A stretch of DNA of 64,000 bases, taken from Flavobacterium noncentrifugens (GTDB taxonomy: Bacteria > Bacteroidota > Bacteroidia > Flavobacteriales > Flavobacteriaceae). The stretch covers positions 434,001 to 498,000 of the forward strand of contig NZ_FNEZ01000001.1 of NCBI RefSeq assembly GCF_900100375.1, given 5' to 3'. A program made the position numbers and the translations under genes. Shown here one piece after another: positions 54,381-64,000 of this stretch. The stretch's first letter is position 1, and each line of letters starts with the position of its first letter. The notes beneath the pieces are model-generated. The model searched no databases and was not told where the DNA came from. It worked only from the letters and a program-made list of their open reading frames with translations.

Positions 54381-55328
54381 TTACAGCAAATGCGATACAC
54401 CGATTGATCCGTAATAATAACTGGTAATGACATTGTTGTAGAGCTCTTTTCCACGGAAAACGAATGCATACGACAAGTTCCAGTTGTTTTTCCTGTATTT
54501 GATTCCCGATTCAAAATTAAACCGCCATGGAATGATTTTAAAAGTCACCGGACTTTCGGCATCGGAGATTCCGCCTTGTATCGTGGCGTCGTAAACCTGG
54601 TAATTTATATTTGGTGAAATGTAGAGGTAAAACTCCCGCACTTCTTTGTCTTTGCTTTTACCTGAAGCAAGCGACGCATAATGCAGATTCGAATCGTAAA
54701 TGGGAAGCAATTTCCTGAAACCAATCCGCGCCATCAATCCGGCAGACACTTCTGTCCAGATCGTGCCCAATTTGGCATCAGCCTGAAGGCTCAGATCGGC
54801 AAAATCCTTAAATTCTTCATCTTTGATTTTATGAGAATAAAAAGCTTCTGCCTGAATTCCGTAAGCATCTTTGATCTGGTATTGCCAGCCTTCCACTTTT
54901 GGATAACTGAATGTTTTATGGATGAATTTCTGAACGCCCTGCGCCTGCGACGACGGCCCGAGAATTCCGAGCTGGCCGGTTAACTTGAGTACCGATTCAT
55001 TCTGGTAAAAAATATTGACGCCTGATTCGAAGAAAAGATAGCCTGCAAATGGCCTGTCATTTACATAATAATCGGCGGCGCGAACGGTTTGCGGATTGTA
55101 AATATACTGCCCGATCCTAAAATCCTTGATGAGCTTATTAATTTTCGGGTTGTCATTTTCCGCAAGAAAACGGTAAAAAAGTTCCATGCCGCTGGTGTAA
55201 TACCGGTCATGAACCGCAGAAGTAAACAAGTCATTATCGACTACAATTCCAACTTCTGCAGGTTTATTTTGGGCAAATCCAAAAGTAAAAGAAAATATAC
55301 AAATGCATCCGAAGATTCTCTTTTTCAT
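54381..55328 (-). CDS. LpxR-like lipid A deacylase family protein
   Basis: This 315-residue outer-membrane barrel of the LpxR/DUF2219 family has a signal peptide ending FGFAQ. The family's LpxR removes the 3'-acyloxyacyl chain from lipid A. Motifs are intact: VDNDLFT at the mature start, DRYYTSGMEL, NDRPFAGYLF and LGILGPSSQAQ followed by the expected KFIH. It lies four bases downstream of mtgA, pairing lipid A remodelling with wall synthesis. Activity on this organism's lipid A is not shown. Confidence 0.85.
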   Translation of the reverse strand: MKKRIFGCICIFSFTFGFAQNKPAEVGIVVDNDLFTSAVHDRYYTSGMELFYRFLAENDNPKINKLIKDFRIGQYIYNPQTVRAADYYVNDRPFAGYLFFESGVNIFYQNESVLKLTGQLGILGPSSQAQGVQKFIHKTFSYPKVEGWQYQIKDAYGIQAEAFYSHKIKDEEFKDFADLSLQADAKLGTIWTEVSAGLMARIGFRKLLPIYDSNLHYASLASGKSKDKEVREFYLYISPNINYQVYDATIQGGISDAESPVTFKIIPWRFNFESGIKYRKNNWNLSYAFVFRGKELYNNVITSYYYGSIGVSHLL

Positions 55329-55332
55329 CGGA

Positions 55333-56013
55333 TCAATAATTTAATTTCCCGACATAGCCCATGTGCTTTACAATCCTGCTTTTGCGGTTTTCGATATAAA
55401 CTGATGAGCCCGAAGCTTTAAATTTCCTTGGGTTAGGAAGAATGGCCGCAATTCCCGCTGCTTCGCGTTTGGTCAGGTATTCCGCTTTTTTGTGGTACCA
55501 ATATTGGGAAGCGGCTTCGGCGCCGTAAACGCCATTACCCATTTCGATACTGTTCAGATAGACTTCCATGATGCGTTCTTTTCCCCAGAAAATTTCGATC
55601 AATACTGTGAAATAAACTTCAAGTCCTTTCCGGAGGTAGCTTCGGCCTTGCCACAGGAAAACATTTTTTGCCGTTTGCTGTGAAATGGTGCTTCCACCTT
55701 TGATCTTCTTGCCTTTTTCGTTGTTTTTCATTGCCTTTTGGATGGCATCAAAGTCGAAACCGTGGTGCGTGAGGAAGTTGGCGTCTTCACTCGCGATGAC
55801 TGCTTTCTGAAGGTTTGGAGAAATTTCTTCGAGTGACACCCAATCGTGACTGCACACCATTTCGCTACCATCAGCTTTATTTTCGAGTGCGCGCGTGGCC
55901 ATCAACGGCGTGTACGGAACCGGGACAAACCGAAAAATAATTGCTGATAAAATAGACAATGCAAAAAACCACAACAGGGCTTTGAAGAAGAAACGGGAAA
56001 TTTTTTTAAGCAT
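55333..56013 (-). CDS. mtgA: monofunctional peptidoglycan transglycosylase
   Basis: This 226-residue GT51 enzyme polymerises lipid II without a transpeptidase domain. A membrane anchor (about 8-31) precedes catalytic E76 in ASEDANF and GGSTISQQ at 106-113. The C-terminal part ends after the RNPRKF-like segment, normal length for MtgA. It shares an operon with the LpxR-like gene. Confidence 0.94.
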   Translation of the reverse strand: MLKKISRFFFKALLWFFALSILSAIIFRFVPVPYTPLMATRALENKADGSEMVCSHDWVSLEEISPNLQKAVIASEDANFLTHHGFDFDAIQKAMKNNEKGKKIKGGSTISQQTAKNVFLWQGRSYLRKGLEVYFTVLIEIFWGKERIMEVYLNSIEMGNGVYGAEAASQYWYHKKAEYLTKREAAGIAAILPNPRKFKASGSSVYIENRKSRIVKHMGYVGKLNY

Positions 56014-56043
56014 AACTGCCGGAAATTTTGTGCCGTAAAGGTA

Positions 56044-57162
56044 TTATTTCTTTATCAAATCTGCTAATTCCTGCCCAACAAGACTTCCGATGGCAACGCC
56101 CATTCCGCCAAGGCGCACGCCGCAATACACATGATCGGACAATTGCGCTACAATGGGATTTTTGGTTGCACCAATGCCCATGATTCCGCTCCAGCGGTGT
56201 TCAATTTTAAAATCATAATCGGGCAGAATCACTTCTCTTAATAATTTTTCAAGCTGGTTTTGGATGATGGATGTTTGTCCCAATGCTGTGGTTGTTTCGC
56301 CTTCAAAATCTAAATTCCTACCGCCGCCAAATAAAATGCGGTCCCCGATATTCCTGAAATAGTAGTAGCCTCGATCCAAATGAAAAGTGCCTTTAATTTC
56401 AAGGCCGGGAATAGGTTCTGTAATCAAAACCTGGGCGCGTGCAGGAGTTACAGGCTGTGAAATTAATTTTTGAGCAAATCCGTTGGTCGCAAAAAGCAGT
56501 TTTTCTGTAGCGAACTGAAAATCGTCAAGCGCTACCTGAACGCCAATTCTTGTTTCCTGATAATCAGTGACTTCCTGCCGGTTTAAAATCAGGATATTTT
56601 CAGAAACCGCCTTTTTGAGTAAGGCCTGCATCATGTTTCCGGTATCGATCTGGCCTTCAAAAGGATTAAAAATCAAATTTTGGTTGATTTGCTGAAAACC
56701 GAAACGGTTTTTTTCTGTCGAAAAAACGGGTGATTTAAATATCGGGAAAAGCAGGTCGTTGACGTATGATAATTTTGACAGGCTTTCCTGAAAAAGGCTT
56801 TCCTGATCTGTTAAAAAGAGCTCATATCCGCCAAAAGGTTTGAAATCTAACGCCTGATCTCCAAGATTTTTCCTAATAATCTGTAAGCCGCGCCACCTTT
56901 TTTCAATGATTTTAAGCACTTCATCTTCAGAATTTTTAGTTAAATCGTCAATGATTTCAGACAGGCTTCCGAAGCATGCAAAACCCGCATTTTTAGTACT
57001 CGCTCCCTGGGGTAAAAAACCTTTTTCCAGGATCAGGATTTTACTTTGCGGAAAATTTTCCCTAAGCCTCAATCCTGCGTGCAACCCGACAATTCCGCTA
57101 CCAACAATCGTATAATCGACATCGGTAAACCAATTTTTTATTTCCCACCAACTTAAGTCCAT
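56044..57162 (-). CDS. FAD-dependent oxidase of the DAO family
   Basis: This 372-residue flavoprotein has an N-terminal FAD motif YTIVGSGIVGLHAGLRL and a C-terminal GVRLGGMGVAIGSLVGQELA FAD-closing segment. It resembles amino-acid/glycine oxidases and ThiO-like DAO enzymes. The substrate cannot be read. The ATG at 57162 (MDLSWWEIKNWF) is favoured over a Met nine codons upstream. The gene is separated from mtgA by 30 bp on the same strand. Confidence 0.85.
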   Translation of the reverse strand: MDLSWWEIKNWFTDVDYTIVGSGIVGLHAGLRLRENFPQSKILILEKGFLPQGASTKNAGFACFGSLSEIIDDLTKNSEDEVLKIIEKRWRGLQIIRKNLGDQALDFKPFGGYELFLTDQESLFQESLSKLSYVNDLLFPIFKSPVFSTEKNRFGFQQINQNLIFNPFEGQIDTGNMMQALLKKAVSENILILNRQEVTDYQETRIGVQVALDDFQFATEKLLFATNGFAQKLISQPVTPARAQVLITEPIPGLEIKGTFHLDRGYYYFRNIGDRILFGGGRNLDFEGETTTALGQTSIIQNQLEKLLREVILPDYDFKIEHRWSGIMGIGATKNPIVAQLSDHVYCGVRLGGMGVAIGSLVGQELADLIKK

Positions 57163-57317
57163 TGTCCAGAAATTTCTATAAAAATACACAATTTTAAATC
57201 AGTTCCAAGTCAAGGTTTTGTACAATTTATTAGGGATATTTCAATAATTTAAGTAAATATTCACACATATACAAATGTTAAATTATGTAGTTCATCGATA
57301 TTTTTTGCACTTTGTCG

Positions 57318-57346
57318 TTGATTTTTAAAATTTAATTCTATATTTG
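57318..57346 (+). promoter_or_regulatory. promoter of the reprolysin-like protease gene
   Basis: TTG (57318-57320), an 18-base spacer and TATATTTG (57339-57346) match the consensus fully. The ATG is 31 bases downstream. Confidence 0.78.
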
Positions 57347-57376
57347 TCGCAAGATTAACTAAATACCATTCCCCAA

Positions 57377-60300
57377 ATGAAAAATAAGTTACTTACTATT
57401 GCCCTACTAGCAATATGTAGTTTTTCCTTTTCTCAAAACGGAAAAACACTATGGAAGAATGCATCGATGAAATCGGATGCAGTGGTTTTCGAGGACAAAA
57501 TGAGGGTTTCAAACCCACGCGTCTTAGAACTAGATGTGACACTCTTGAAGCAAAAACTTGCAAACGCTCCTACTCGTTTCGCAAGTCAAAAAGCCGGAGT
57601 AACTGTTTCATTCCCAACCGCAGAGGGAAATCAGGAAAATTTTACTGTTCAGGAATTTTCAAATATGGATCCGGCTTTAGCCGCCAGATATCCTGAAATC
57701 AAATCTTATGTTGGGCGCAGCACAGAAAACCCTTCTGACATGGTTTATTTTAGCTTGTCTCCTTTAGGATTACAGTCAATGACGATCAGGGCTGGGCGTT
57801 CGGCAGAATTTATCGAACCTTACACAACTGATTTGACAACTTATACCGTTTACAAAAAATCGGAAACAGCTTCTAACCTGGATCATTTCGAGTGCAGCTT
57901 AGGCAACCGCACGGCTAGCGGTGGCACGCAAGATTATGGCGGAGCAGCTGCAAGGCCAAACGCCGATGATGGAAAACTCAGGAATTACAGGCTGGCCGTT
58001 TCGGTGACAGGCGAATATGCCGCCTATTTTGGCGGAACCAAAGCATTGGCCCTGGCCGCAGTAAACAATACGATAACCCGTGTGAATGCAATCTTCGAAA
58101 GGGATTTTGGCGTACACATGAATCTTGTTGCCAATACAGATGCTACGATCTATACTGCCGCCGCAACCGATCCTTATTCAATTGCTTCAGTTGGCGCCAT
58201 CAGTTCTAATGTTGGAACGCTTTTAGGCTGGAACCTGCAATTGCAGAATACCATGACATCGGTGATTGGAGACGGCAATTATGACATCGGTCACTTATTT
58301 GGAGCGACCGGCGGCGGCGGAAATGCAGGCTGTATTGCTTGTGTATGCAGGACACCAACGGCAGTACTTCCAATCGGAAAAGGCAGCGGATTTACTTCTC
58401 CTGCAAACGGAATTCCGAGAGGCGATACTTTTGACATTGATTATGTAGCGCATGAAATGGGCCACCAATTCGGCGCCAGCCATACTTTTACCTACAGCAC
58501 GGAAGCCAGCATTTCTCAAATGGAGCCGGGAAGCGGATCTACCATTATGGGTTATGCAGGAATCACAGGCCCGAACGATATTCAGGCGCATAGTGACGCT
58601 TATTTTCATGCGATCAGCATCCAGCAGGTGACTTATTATGTAAAATCTACGACTTGCCAGACTATGGTTGCAACCAATAATGCGACGCCAACAGCAAGTG
58701 CGGGAGCCGATTATACCATTCCGAAAGGAACGCCTTTCATGCTTACCGGAACCGGAACAGATACCAACAACGATGCACTAACGTATACTTGGGAAGAATT
58801 GGACAGGGGAAATTCTACTTCTTCCAAACCATTGGCCACTGCATTGACCGGGCCATTGTTCCGATCTTTTGGACCAACAACCAACAAGACAAGATATTTT
58901 CCAAGACTGGAAACCATCAAAACCGGCGCTACTTCATGGACATGGGAAGCTTTGCCATCTGTAGCCCGTGTCATGAATTTCAGACTGACTGTTCGCGACA
59001 ACCGCGCAGGCGGATCTGCAAATAATAGCGACGACATGGTTTTGACCATCAATGCTGTTGCGGGGCCATTTTCTGTAACCTCACAAAATTCAGCCGTAAC
59101 TTACCAGTCGGGAACCACACAAACCGTAACCTGGAATGTGGCCGGAACTACTGCAAATGGTGTGAACACTGCAAATGTTGACATCTTATTGTCAAAAGAC
59201 GGCGGAAATACCTACCCGATTACTTTGGCTTCAGCCACTCCGAATGATGGTTCGCAACCAATTGTAATTCCAAATGAGCCAGGCACGCAAAACCGCATCA
59301 TGGTAAAAGGAAGCGGCCATATTTTCTTTGACATTTCAAATGCCGATTTTACGATCACTACCGGTACCGTAGAAACTGTTGCCCCAACTGTTCCAACAGA
59401 TTTAACTGCTTCGGGAACGACAACGACTTCTACTAATCTGGCCTGGACTGCTGCAACTGATAACGTAGCTGTAGCCGGATATGATGTATATCAGAACGGA
59501 ACTTTAAAAACTACGGTTTCAGGCACAACTTTAGCCGTAACGGGATTGACTGCTGCAACTGCGAATAATTTTTACGTGAAAGCAAAAGATGCTGCAGGAA
59601 ATGTTTCAAATCCGAGCAACACACTGACTGTTACAACACTTGCCGTGGCCTTGGATGCAACTGCACCAACTGCACCAACTGCTTTGGCAGCAGGAAGCAC
59701 CACCAAAATCAGCACGATTCTATCATGGAGCGCTTCGACAGACAATGTTGCGGTAACGTCCTATTACATTTATAAAAACGGGGTATTTCTGACTTCATCA
59801 ACTACAAGAGCTTTCAGCGTAACCGGATTGACTGCTGCAACAACTTACAGTTTCACGGTTAAGGCAATCGATGCGGCAGGGAATTTATCTGTTGCAAGCA
59901 ATACGGTATCGGTAACAACGCTTGCAAATGCAACCGGGGACACAACAATCCCAACTACGCCAACAAATTTAGCGGCTTCGGGAACCACGCAAACCTCAAC
60001 GGTGCTGACCTGGACTTCTTCTACTGATAACATAGGTGTGGCTTCATACAGCGTGTTCCAAAACGGAACCAGCATTGCATCTGCAACGACAACAACTTTT
60101 ACCGTCACTGGCCTGACCGCAAGTACGCCATATAGTTTTACCATTAAAGCAAAAGATGCTGCAGGAAATTTATCAATTGTCAGCAATACTGCAACCATTA
60201 CAACTTTAGCCGTAGGCGTTGATACAACGGCACCAACAGCACCAACAAATTTAGCAGCTTCAGCTATCACGCAAACCTCTGCAAAATTAACATGGACCGC

Positions 60301-61564
60301 TTCTACGGATAATGTTGGCGTGGCTACTTACAGTGTTTATAAAAACGGAACTTACATTACAGGAGTTACGTCTCCAACTTACACCGTTACTGGCTTAGTC
60401 GCAGGAACGACTTATGCATTTACTGTGAAAGGAAAGGATGCTGCACAGAATTTATCTGCTGTAAGCAACACGGTAAGCGTGACAACATTGGCAGGAGACA
60501 CGACAGCGCCAACTGCACCTACTAATTTAGTTGCCACAGCCATTACACAAACTTCGGTAAAACTAGACTGGACTGCATCTACAGATAATATTGGCGTTGC
60601 GACTTACAGTGTGTATAAAAACGGAACCTACATTACCGGAGTAACCTCGCCTACTTATACTGTTACCGGATTAACAGCCGGAACGTCTTATGCTTTTACC
60701 GTTAAAGGAAAAGATGCTGCACAGAATTTGTCTGCAGTAAGCAATGTTGTAAATACAACTACACTTGCATCAGCTTCCTCAATCGCATCAGCCGTGAGAG
60801 CTGTCACTACGAATATCATACCTATGGAGCAACCAACGGCAACATCAATATATTGCACTGAATTGGGGAACAGCGCCATCGAAGAAAAAATTGGAAAAGT
60901 AGAATTTGCTTCAATATGGAATGAATCAAAAGGAAATGTTGCTTATGAAGATTTTTCTTCAATTTCAACTGAGGTGCTCAGAGGTGCTAATTATTCGATC
61001 TCAATTACGCCTTCATGGACATCAACGCCATACGATGAAGGTTATGCGGTATTCATTGACTATAATAACGACGGCGATTTTGATGATGCCGGTGAAAAAG
61101 TACTTTCGAAAGCAGCTTCAACGGCTTCGCCACAAACTGCCACTTTTACCATTTCTTCAGCGGTTGTTCTTGGCCCGACAAAAATGCGCATCATAATGAA
61201 AAGGGACGGCATTCCAGAAACCGCCTGCGATACTTTTGAATACGGACAGGTTGAAGATTACACTGTCACCATAGTCTCTACTTTCAGAGGAATCGAAACA
61301 ACAGCGACTGTTGTTCAAACGGAAACTGCTGCGGTTGAAAAACTTGATTTTAAATTGTATCCAAACCCGGTTTCAGGAAGCGAGCTTAATATTTCGAATG
61401 CATCAAATGCTTCATTCAGGATCATCAACTTGCTTGGACAGGAAATTCAGAAAGGAACTGTTGAAAATGAAAGAATCCCGGTGGCGAACATCAGCGAAGG
61501 CACTTATTTATTAGAAGTGACTTCAAATGGACAAACTGCCGTAAAACGCTTTATCAAAAAATAA
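57377..61564 (+). CDS. reprolysin-like (M12B-type) metalloprotease with five FN3 domains, T9SS cargo
   Basis: This 1395-residue secreted protease has a signal peptide (1-19), a propeptide region, and a metzincin catalytic domain with the zinc motif HEMGHQFGASH at 359-369 and Met-turn MGYAG. A beta-sandwich region follows, then five fibronectin type III domains (about 666-757, 759-852, 854-946, 948-1039 and 1040-1131). A GEVED domain (about 1155-1292, FIDYNNDGDFDDAGEKV and GQVEDYTV) and a T9SS type A sorting domain (about 1318-1395, LYPNPVSGSELNI) complete it. FN3 units 4 and 5 are nearly identical in protein but not in codons. It has a strong promoter and a terminator. Confidence 0.95.
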   Translation: MKNKLLTIALLAICSFSFSQNGKTLWKNASMKSDAVVFEDKMRVSNPRVLELDVTLLKQKLANAPTRFASQKAGVTVSFPTAEGNQENFTVQEFSNMDPALAARYPEIKSYVGRSTENPSDMVYFSLSPLGLQSMTIRAGRSAEFIEPYTTDLTTYTVYKKSETASNLDHFECSLGNRTASGGTQDYGGAAARPNADDGKLRNYRLAVSVTGEYAAYFGGTKALALAAVNNTITRVNAIFERDFGVHMNLVANTDATIYTAAATDPYSIASVGAISSNVGTLLGWNLQLQNTMTSVIGDGNYDIGHLFGATGGGGNAGCIACVCRTPTAVLPIGKGSGFTSPANGIPRGDTFDIDYVAHEMGHQFGASHTFTYSTEASISQMEPGSGSTIMGYAGITGPNDIQAHSDAYFHAISIQQVTYYVKSTTCQTMVATNNATPTASAGADYTIPKGTPFMLTGTGTDTNNDALTYTWEELDRGNSTSSKPLATALTGPLFRSFGPTTNKTRYFPRLETIKTGATSWTWEALPSVARVMNFRLTVRDNRAGGSANNSDDMVLTINAVAGPFSVTSQNSAVTYQSGTTQTVTWNVAGTTANGVNTANVDILLSKDGGNTYPITLASATPNDGSQPIVIPNEPGTQNRIMVKGSGHIFFDISNADFTITTGTVETVAPTVPTDLTASGTTTTSTNLAWTAATDNVAVAGYDVYQNGTLKTTVSGTTLAVTGLTAATANNFYVKAKDAAGNVSNPSNTLTVTTLAVALDATAPTAPTALAAGSTTKISTILSWSASTDNVAVTSYYIYKNGVFLTSSTTRAFSVTGLTAATTYSFTVKAIDAAGNLSVASNTVSVTTLANATGDTTIPTTPTNLAASGTTQTSTVLTWTSSTDNIGVASYSVFQNGTSIASATTTTFTVTGLTASTPYSFTIKAKDAAGNLSIVSNTATITTLAVGVDTTAPTAPTNLAASAITQTSAKLTWTASTDNVGVATYSVYKNGTYITGVTSPTYTVTGLVAGTTYAFTVKGKDAAQNLSAVSNTVSVTTLAGDTTAPTAPTNLVATAITQTSVKLDWTASTDNIGVATYSVYKNGTYITGVTSPTYTVTGLTAGTSYAFTVKGKDAAQNLSAVSNVVNTTTLASASSIASAVRAVTTNIIPMEQPTATSIYCTELGNSAIEEKIGKVEFASIWNESKGNVAYEDFSSISTEVLRGANYSISITPSWTSTPYDEGYAVFIDYNNDGDFDDAGEKVLSKAASTASPQTATFTISSAVVLGPTKMRIIMKRDGIPETACDTFEYGQVEDYTVTIVSTFRGIETTATVVQTETAAVEKLDFKLYPNPVSGSELNISNASNASFRIINLLGQEIQKGTVENERIPVANISEGTYLLEVTSNGQTAVKRFIKK

Positions 61565-61585
61565 TTTAATACCAAAACCATTTCT

Positions 61586-61615
61586 AAAAAGCTACCTCAC
61601 ACGGGTAGCTTTTTT
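61586..61615 (+). terminator. terminator
   Basis: AAAAGCTACC pairs with GGGTAGCTTT around a short loop and is followed by a T run, 22 bases past the protease stop. Confidence 0.88.
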
Positions 61616-61677
61616 ATTTTAAAAATGATTACTTTTAGGCCTTTCAAAAACTTTCTCTATCTGAAAATTATTCAAAA

Positions 61678-63585
61678 ATGACAAAAAAATTATTGTTCTT
61701 AACCCTTACGATGATGAGTATGACTGCTGTTGAAGCACAAAATCTAATGACGCCGGAATTGCTTTGGAAACTCGCACGCGTTTCTGCAATGGGCATTTCA
61801 AAAGACGGCAAAAACCTGGTGTATAAAGTTTCGACGCCATCGGTGGAAGAAAATAAATCAGATTCAAAATATTATTCCGTTCCGGTAAATGGCGGAAATG
61901 CTATTGAAGTTGCCGATTACAAAGTATTGGTCAAAGACAAAAATGTTTCTTCGGACGGAAAATTTCTCGTTTATGATGAAGAAGTAAAAATTGACAAAGT
62001 CCTCGGAAAAGATTTTTATCCGGAGCTCGAAAAATCAAATGTGCAGATTTACAATGGCTTGGATTACCGCCATTGGGATACCTGGAACACCGGAAAATTC
62101 AACCATGTTTTTTTCAAGGAAAATAAAGAAGGTGCGGTTGGAACCGATCTTTTAAAAGGCGAAATGTTTGATTCCCCACAAAAGCCTTTCGGCGGAGATG
62201 AAGATTATGCGTGGGCACCTGACGGAAAAAGTATCGTTTATGTCGCGAAGAAAAAATCAGGAACTGACTATGCGATCAGCACCAATACCGATATTTATCA
62301 ATACGATATTGCAACCGGAAAAACGATCAACCGCACCGAAGGCAATCTGGGTTATGATACGAATCCGGCCTTTTCACCAAGCGGAGATTTAACGTGGCTG
62401 CAAATGAAGCGCGACGGTTATGAAGCCGATAAAAACGATTTAGTCGTAAGTTTTAAAGGCATGAACATCAATTTGACTTCAGGTTGGGATGGTTCCGTGG
62501 ATCATTTTAAATGGAGTGCCGATGGCAAAAAAGTCTGTTTTATCGCAGCCGTTGATGGAACGAAACAATTGTTTGAAGTCAATTTTCCGGGTCTGACAAA
62601 AATTGCTGTTACGGTAAAACAAATCACAAACGGCGATTTTGATGTGGCTGACATTGTAGATTTTTCAGGCTCAAATATCATTGTGACGCGTACAGATATG
62701 AACCACGCGGCAGAATTATTTGCCTACGATTTAAAGAAAAATATCTGGAAACAACTGACGAATGTCAACAAAAACACCTACGATTCATTGGCGTTAAGCA
62801 AAACCGAAAGGCGTTATGTAACGACTAGCGATGGTAAGAAAATGCTCGTTTGGGTGATTCTTCCGCCAAATTTCGATCCGAATAAAAAATATCCTACACT
62901 ATTATATTGTCAGGGCGGGCCGCAATCGCCGTTGACACAATTTTATTCTTTCCGTTGGAATTTCCAATTGATGGCTGCCAACGGATATATTGTTGTTGCA
63001 CCAAACCGCCGCGGCATGAACGGACATGGTGTCGAATGGAATGAAGAAATCAGCAAAGACTGGGGCGGACAAGTGATCAAAGATTACCTTTCTGCAATTG
63101 ACGACGTTTCGAAAGAAAAATATGTCGACAAATCGAGATTAGGTTGTGTGGGCGCGAGTTTCGGCGGATATTCTGTATTTTACCTGGCCGGAATGCACAA
63201 CAACAGGTTCAAGACTTTTATCTCGCATGACGGTGTGTACAACCTGCAAAGTATGTACGGAACGACGGAAGAGGTTTTCTTCAACAACTGGGAACACGGC
63301 GGGCCATATTGGGATAAATCCAATGTTGCGGCGCAAAAAGCCTATAACGAATTCAATCCGATCAATATGGTTGACAAATGGAATACGCCGATTTTGATCG
63401 TTCAGGGCGGAAATGATTTTCGTGTTCCGATCGGGCAAGGACAGGAAGCTTTTCAGGCGGCGCAATTGCGTGGCATCAAAAGCCGATTGCTGTATTTCCC
63501 TGAAGAAAACCACTGGGTAACGAAACCGCAGAACGCCATTGTCTGGCAGCGTGAATTCTTTAAATGGCTTAAAGAAACTTTATAA
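61678..63585 (+). CDS. S9 family prolyl oligopeptidase-type peptidase
   Basis: The 635-residue exported peptidase has a signal peptide (ending VEAQ), an N-terminal beta-propeller region (about 30-370) and an alpha/beta hydrolase domain with the triad S494 (GASFGGYS), D580 (GGNDFRVP) and H612 (ENHWVTKP). It is probably a periplasmic dipeptidyl or acylaminoacyl peptidase that finishes peptides released by the secreted proteases in this window. Two hairpins follow. Confidence 0.93.
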   Translation: MTKKLLFLTLTMMSMTAVEAQNLMTPELLWKLARVSAMGISKDGKNLVYKVSTPSVEENKSDSKYYSVPVNGGNAIEVADYKVLVKDKNVSSDGKFLVYDEEVKIDKVLGKDFYPELEKSNVQIYNGLDYRHWDTWNTGKFNHVFFKENKEGAVGTDLLKGEMFDSPQKPFGGDEDYAWAPDGKSIVYVAKKKSGTDYAISTNTDIYQYDIATGKTINRTEGNLGYDTNPAFSPSGDLTWLQMKRDGYEADKNDLVVSFKGMNINLTSGWDGSVDHFKWSADGKKVCFIAAVDGTKQLFEVNFPGLTKIAVTVKQITNGDFDVADIVDFSGSNIIVTRTDMNHAAELFAYDLKKNIWKQLTNVNKNTYDSLALSKTERRYVTTSDGKKMLVWVILPPNFDPNKKYPTLLYCQGGPQSPLTQFYSFRWNFQLMAANGYIVVAPNRRGMNGHGVEWNEEISKDWGGQVIKDYLSAIDDVSKEKYVDKSRLGCVGASFGGYSVFYLAGMHNNRFKTFISHDGVYNLQSMYGTTEEVFFNNWEHGGPYWDKSNVAAQKAYNEFNPINMVDKWNTPILIVQGGNDFRVPIGQGQEAFQAAQLRGIKSRLLYFPEENHWVTKPQNAIVWQREFFKWLKETL

Positions 63586-63601
63586 TCCGATTCAAATAAA
63601 A

Positions 63602-63672
63602 AATCCGCTGACTGAATTTCAATTAGCGGATTCTGAAAAAACAAAATCCCGGCTTTTCAACCGGGATTCTTT
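63602..63672. terminator. two hairpins between convergent genes
   Basis: AATCCGCT/AGCGGATT (63602-63632) and AATCCCGG/CCGGGATT (63645-63668) lie between the S9 peptidase and accC. Each is flanked by A or T runs, so each can act on one strand. Confidence 0.8.
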
Positions 63673-63674
63673 AT

Positions 63675-64000
63675 TTATTGCGGATCGTTCATTTTAAAAC
63701 TTTCCATGAATTTTGTAGTGTAATTTCCGGCGACATAATCCGGTTCGTCCATCAATTGCCTGTGAAAAGGAATCGTGGTTTTGATGCCTTCGATCACGAA
63801 TTCGTCCAGTGCGCGCTTCATTTTATTGATCGCTTCCTCACGTGTTTGCGCGGTGGTGATCAATTTAGCAATCATCGAATCGTAATTTGGCGGAATCGTA
63901 TACCCTGCGTAAACGTGCGTATCGAGGCGTACTCCGTGTCCGCCCGGCGCATGAAGCGTCGTGATTTTTCCCGGTGAAGGGCGGAAATCATTGTATGGAT
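63675..64000 (-). CDS. accC: biotin carboxylase, C-terminal part (runs off the window)
   Basis: Only the last 108 codons are visible. Read in from the window edge they give [29 protein letters not shown] and SMIAKL, the C-terminal domain of acetyl-CoA carboxylase biotin carboxylase. The end is normal (KMNDPQ). The catalytic ATP-grasp part lies outside the window. Confidence 0.92.
   Translation of the reverse strand, partial: PYNDFRPSPGKITTLHAPGGHGVRLDTHVYAGYTIPPNYDSMIAKLITTAQTREEAINKMKRALDEFVIEGIKTTIPFHRQLMDEPDYVAGNYTTKFMESFKMNDPQ

Noticed and set aside
59845..60270. 141-codon frame antisense to the FN3 repeats
   Set aside because: The Val/Ala-rich product mirrors the FN3 codons and has no start signal.
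59372..60775. Regular repeats that could be a CRISPR or satellite
   Set aside because: The period is about 280 bp, in frame, and encodes FN3 domains; there are no short direct repeats with unique spacers.

Overview
The window reads as ordinary chromosome from a Flavobacterium-like member of the Bacteroidota. The grounds are promoter-like motifs of the TTG-N17-23-TAnnTTTG type, weak Shine-Dalgarno sequences, four secreted proteins with type IX secretion (T9SS) C-terminal sorting domains, a murF-alr fusion, a CCA-less tRNA gene, and many families characteristic of the group (DUF3078, DUF3109, HupE/UreJ-like, DoxX). I see no prophage, insertion sequence, integrase or CRISPR array. The only phage-flavoured gene is one small ORF6N protein that appears to have lost its start.

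Layout. 0-9 kb: DoxX protein, then an alpha-2-macroglobulin and penicillin-binding protein 1C pair (envelope repair or defence) and tadA. 9-18 kb: a delta-60-repeat T9SS protein divergent from dxs, a DUF3078 protein, an M36 metallopeptidase and dgt. 18-24.7 kb: nrdB-nrdA, a DUF3109 protein and a T9SS protein with three internal repeats. 24.7-32.5 kb: a marC operon, a C-terminal processing protease, a dCMP-type deaminase, HupE-like and TerB-like proteins, fbp, an acetyltransferase and aspartate kinase. 32.6-37.7 kb: ORF6N, a large outer-membrane barrel, a Lys/Ala-rich exported protein, a small lipoprotein and tRNA-Ala. 38-46 kb: queD, lpxH, recJ, ade, rsmI, an acidic protein and tdk. 46-53 kb: murF-alr, mscL, asd, then a His-rich protein with a TonB-dependent receptor. 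53-64 kb: an AIM24-like protein, DoxX, an LpxR-like protein, mtgA, a FAD oxidase, a 1395-residue reprolysin-like protease, an S9 peptidase and the 3' end of accC.

Functionally the window mixes envelope work (pbpC, mtgA, murF-alr, lpxH, lpxR-like, mscL), nucleotide metabolism (nrdAB, dgt, tdk, ade, deaminases), amino-acid and isoprenoid supply (aspartate kinase, asd, dxs) and secreted proteases.

The least ordinary material is between genes. Five copies of an imperfect palindrome of about 80 bp show compensatory base changes in two stems, which argues for a structured RNA or DNA element (possibly Rfam Flavo-1; this needs a covariance-model search). Several short phrase-like repeats sit exactly at the 3' ends of genes and in some cases supply the stop codon. 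A perfect 16-bp palindrome lies between a promoter motif and the nrdB start. Several promoter -7 motifs end only 4-6 bases before the start codon, suggesting leaderless mRNAs.
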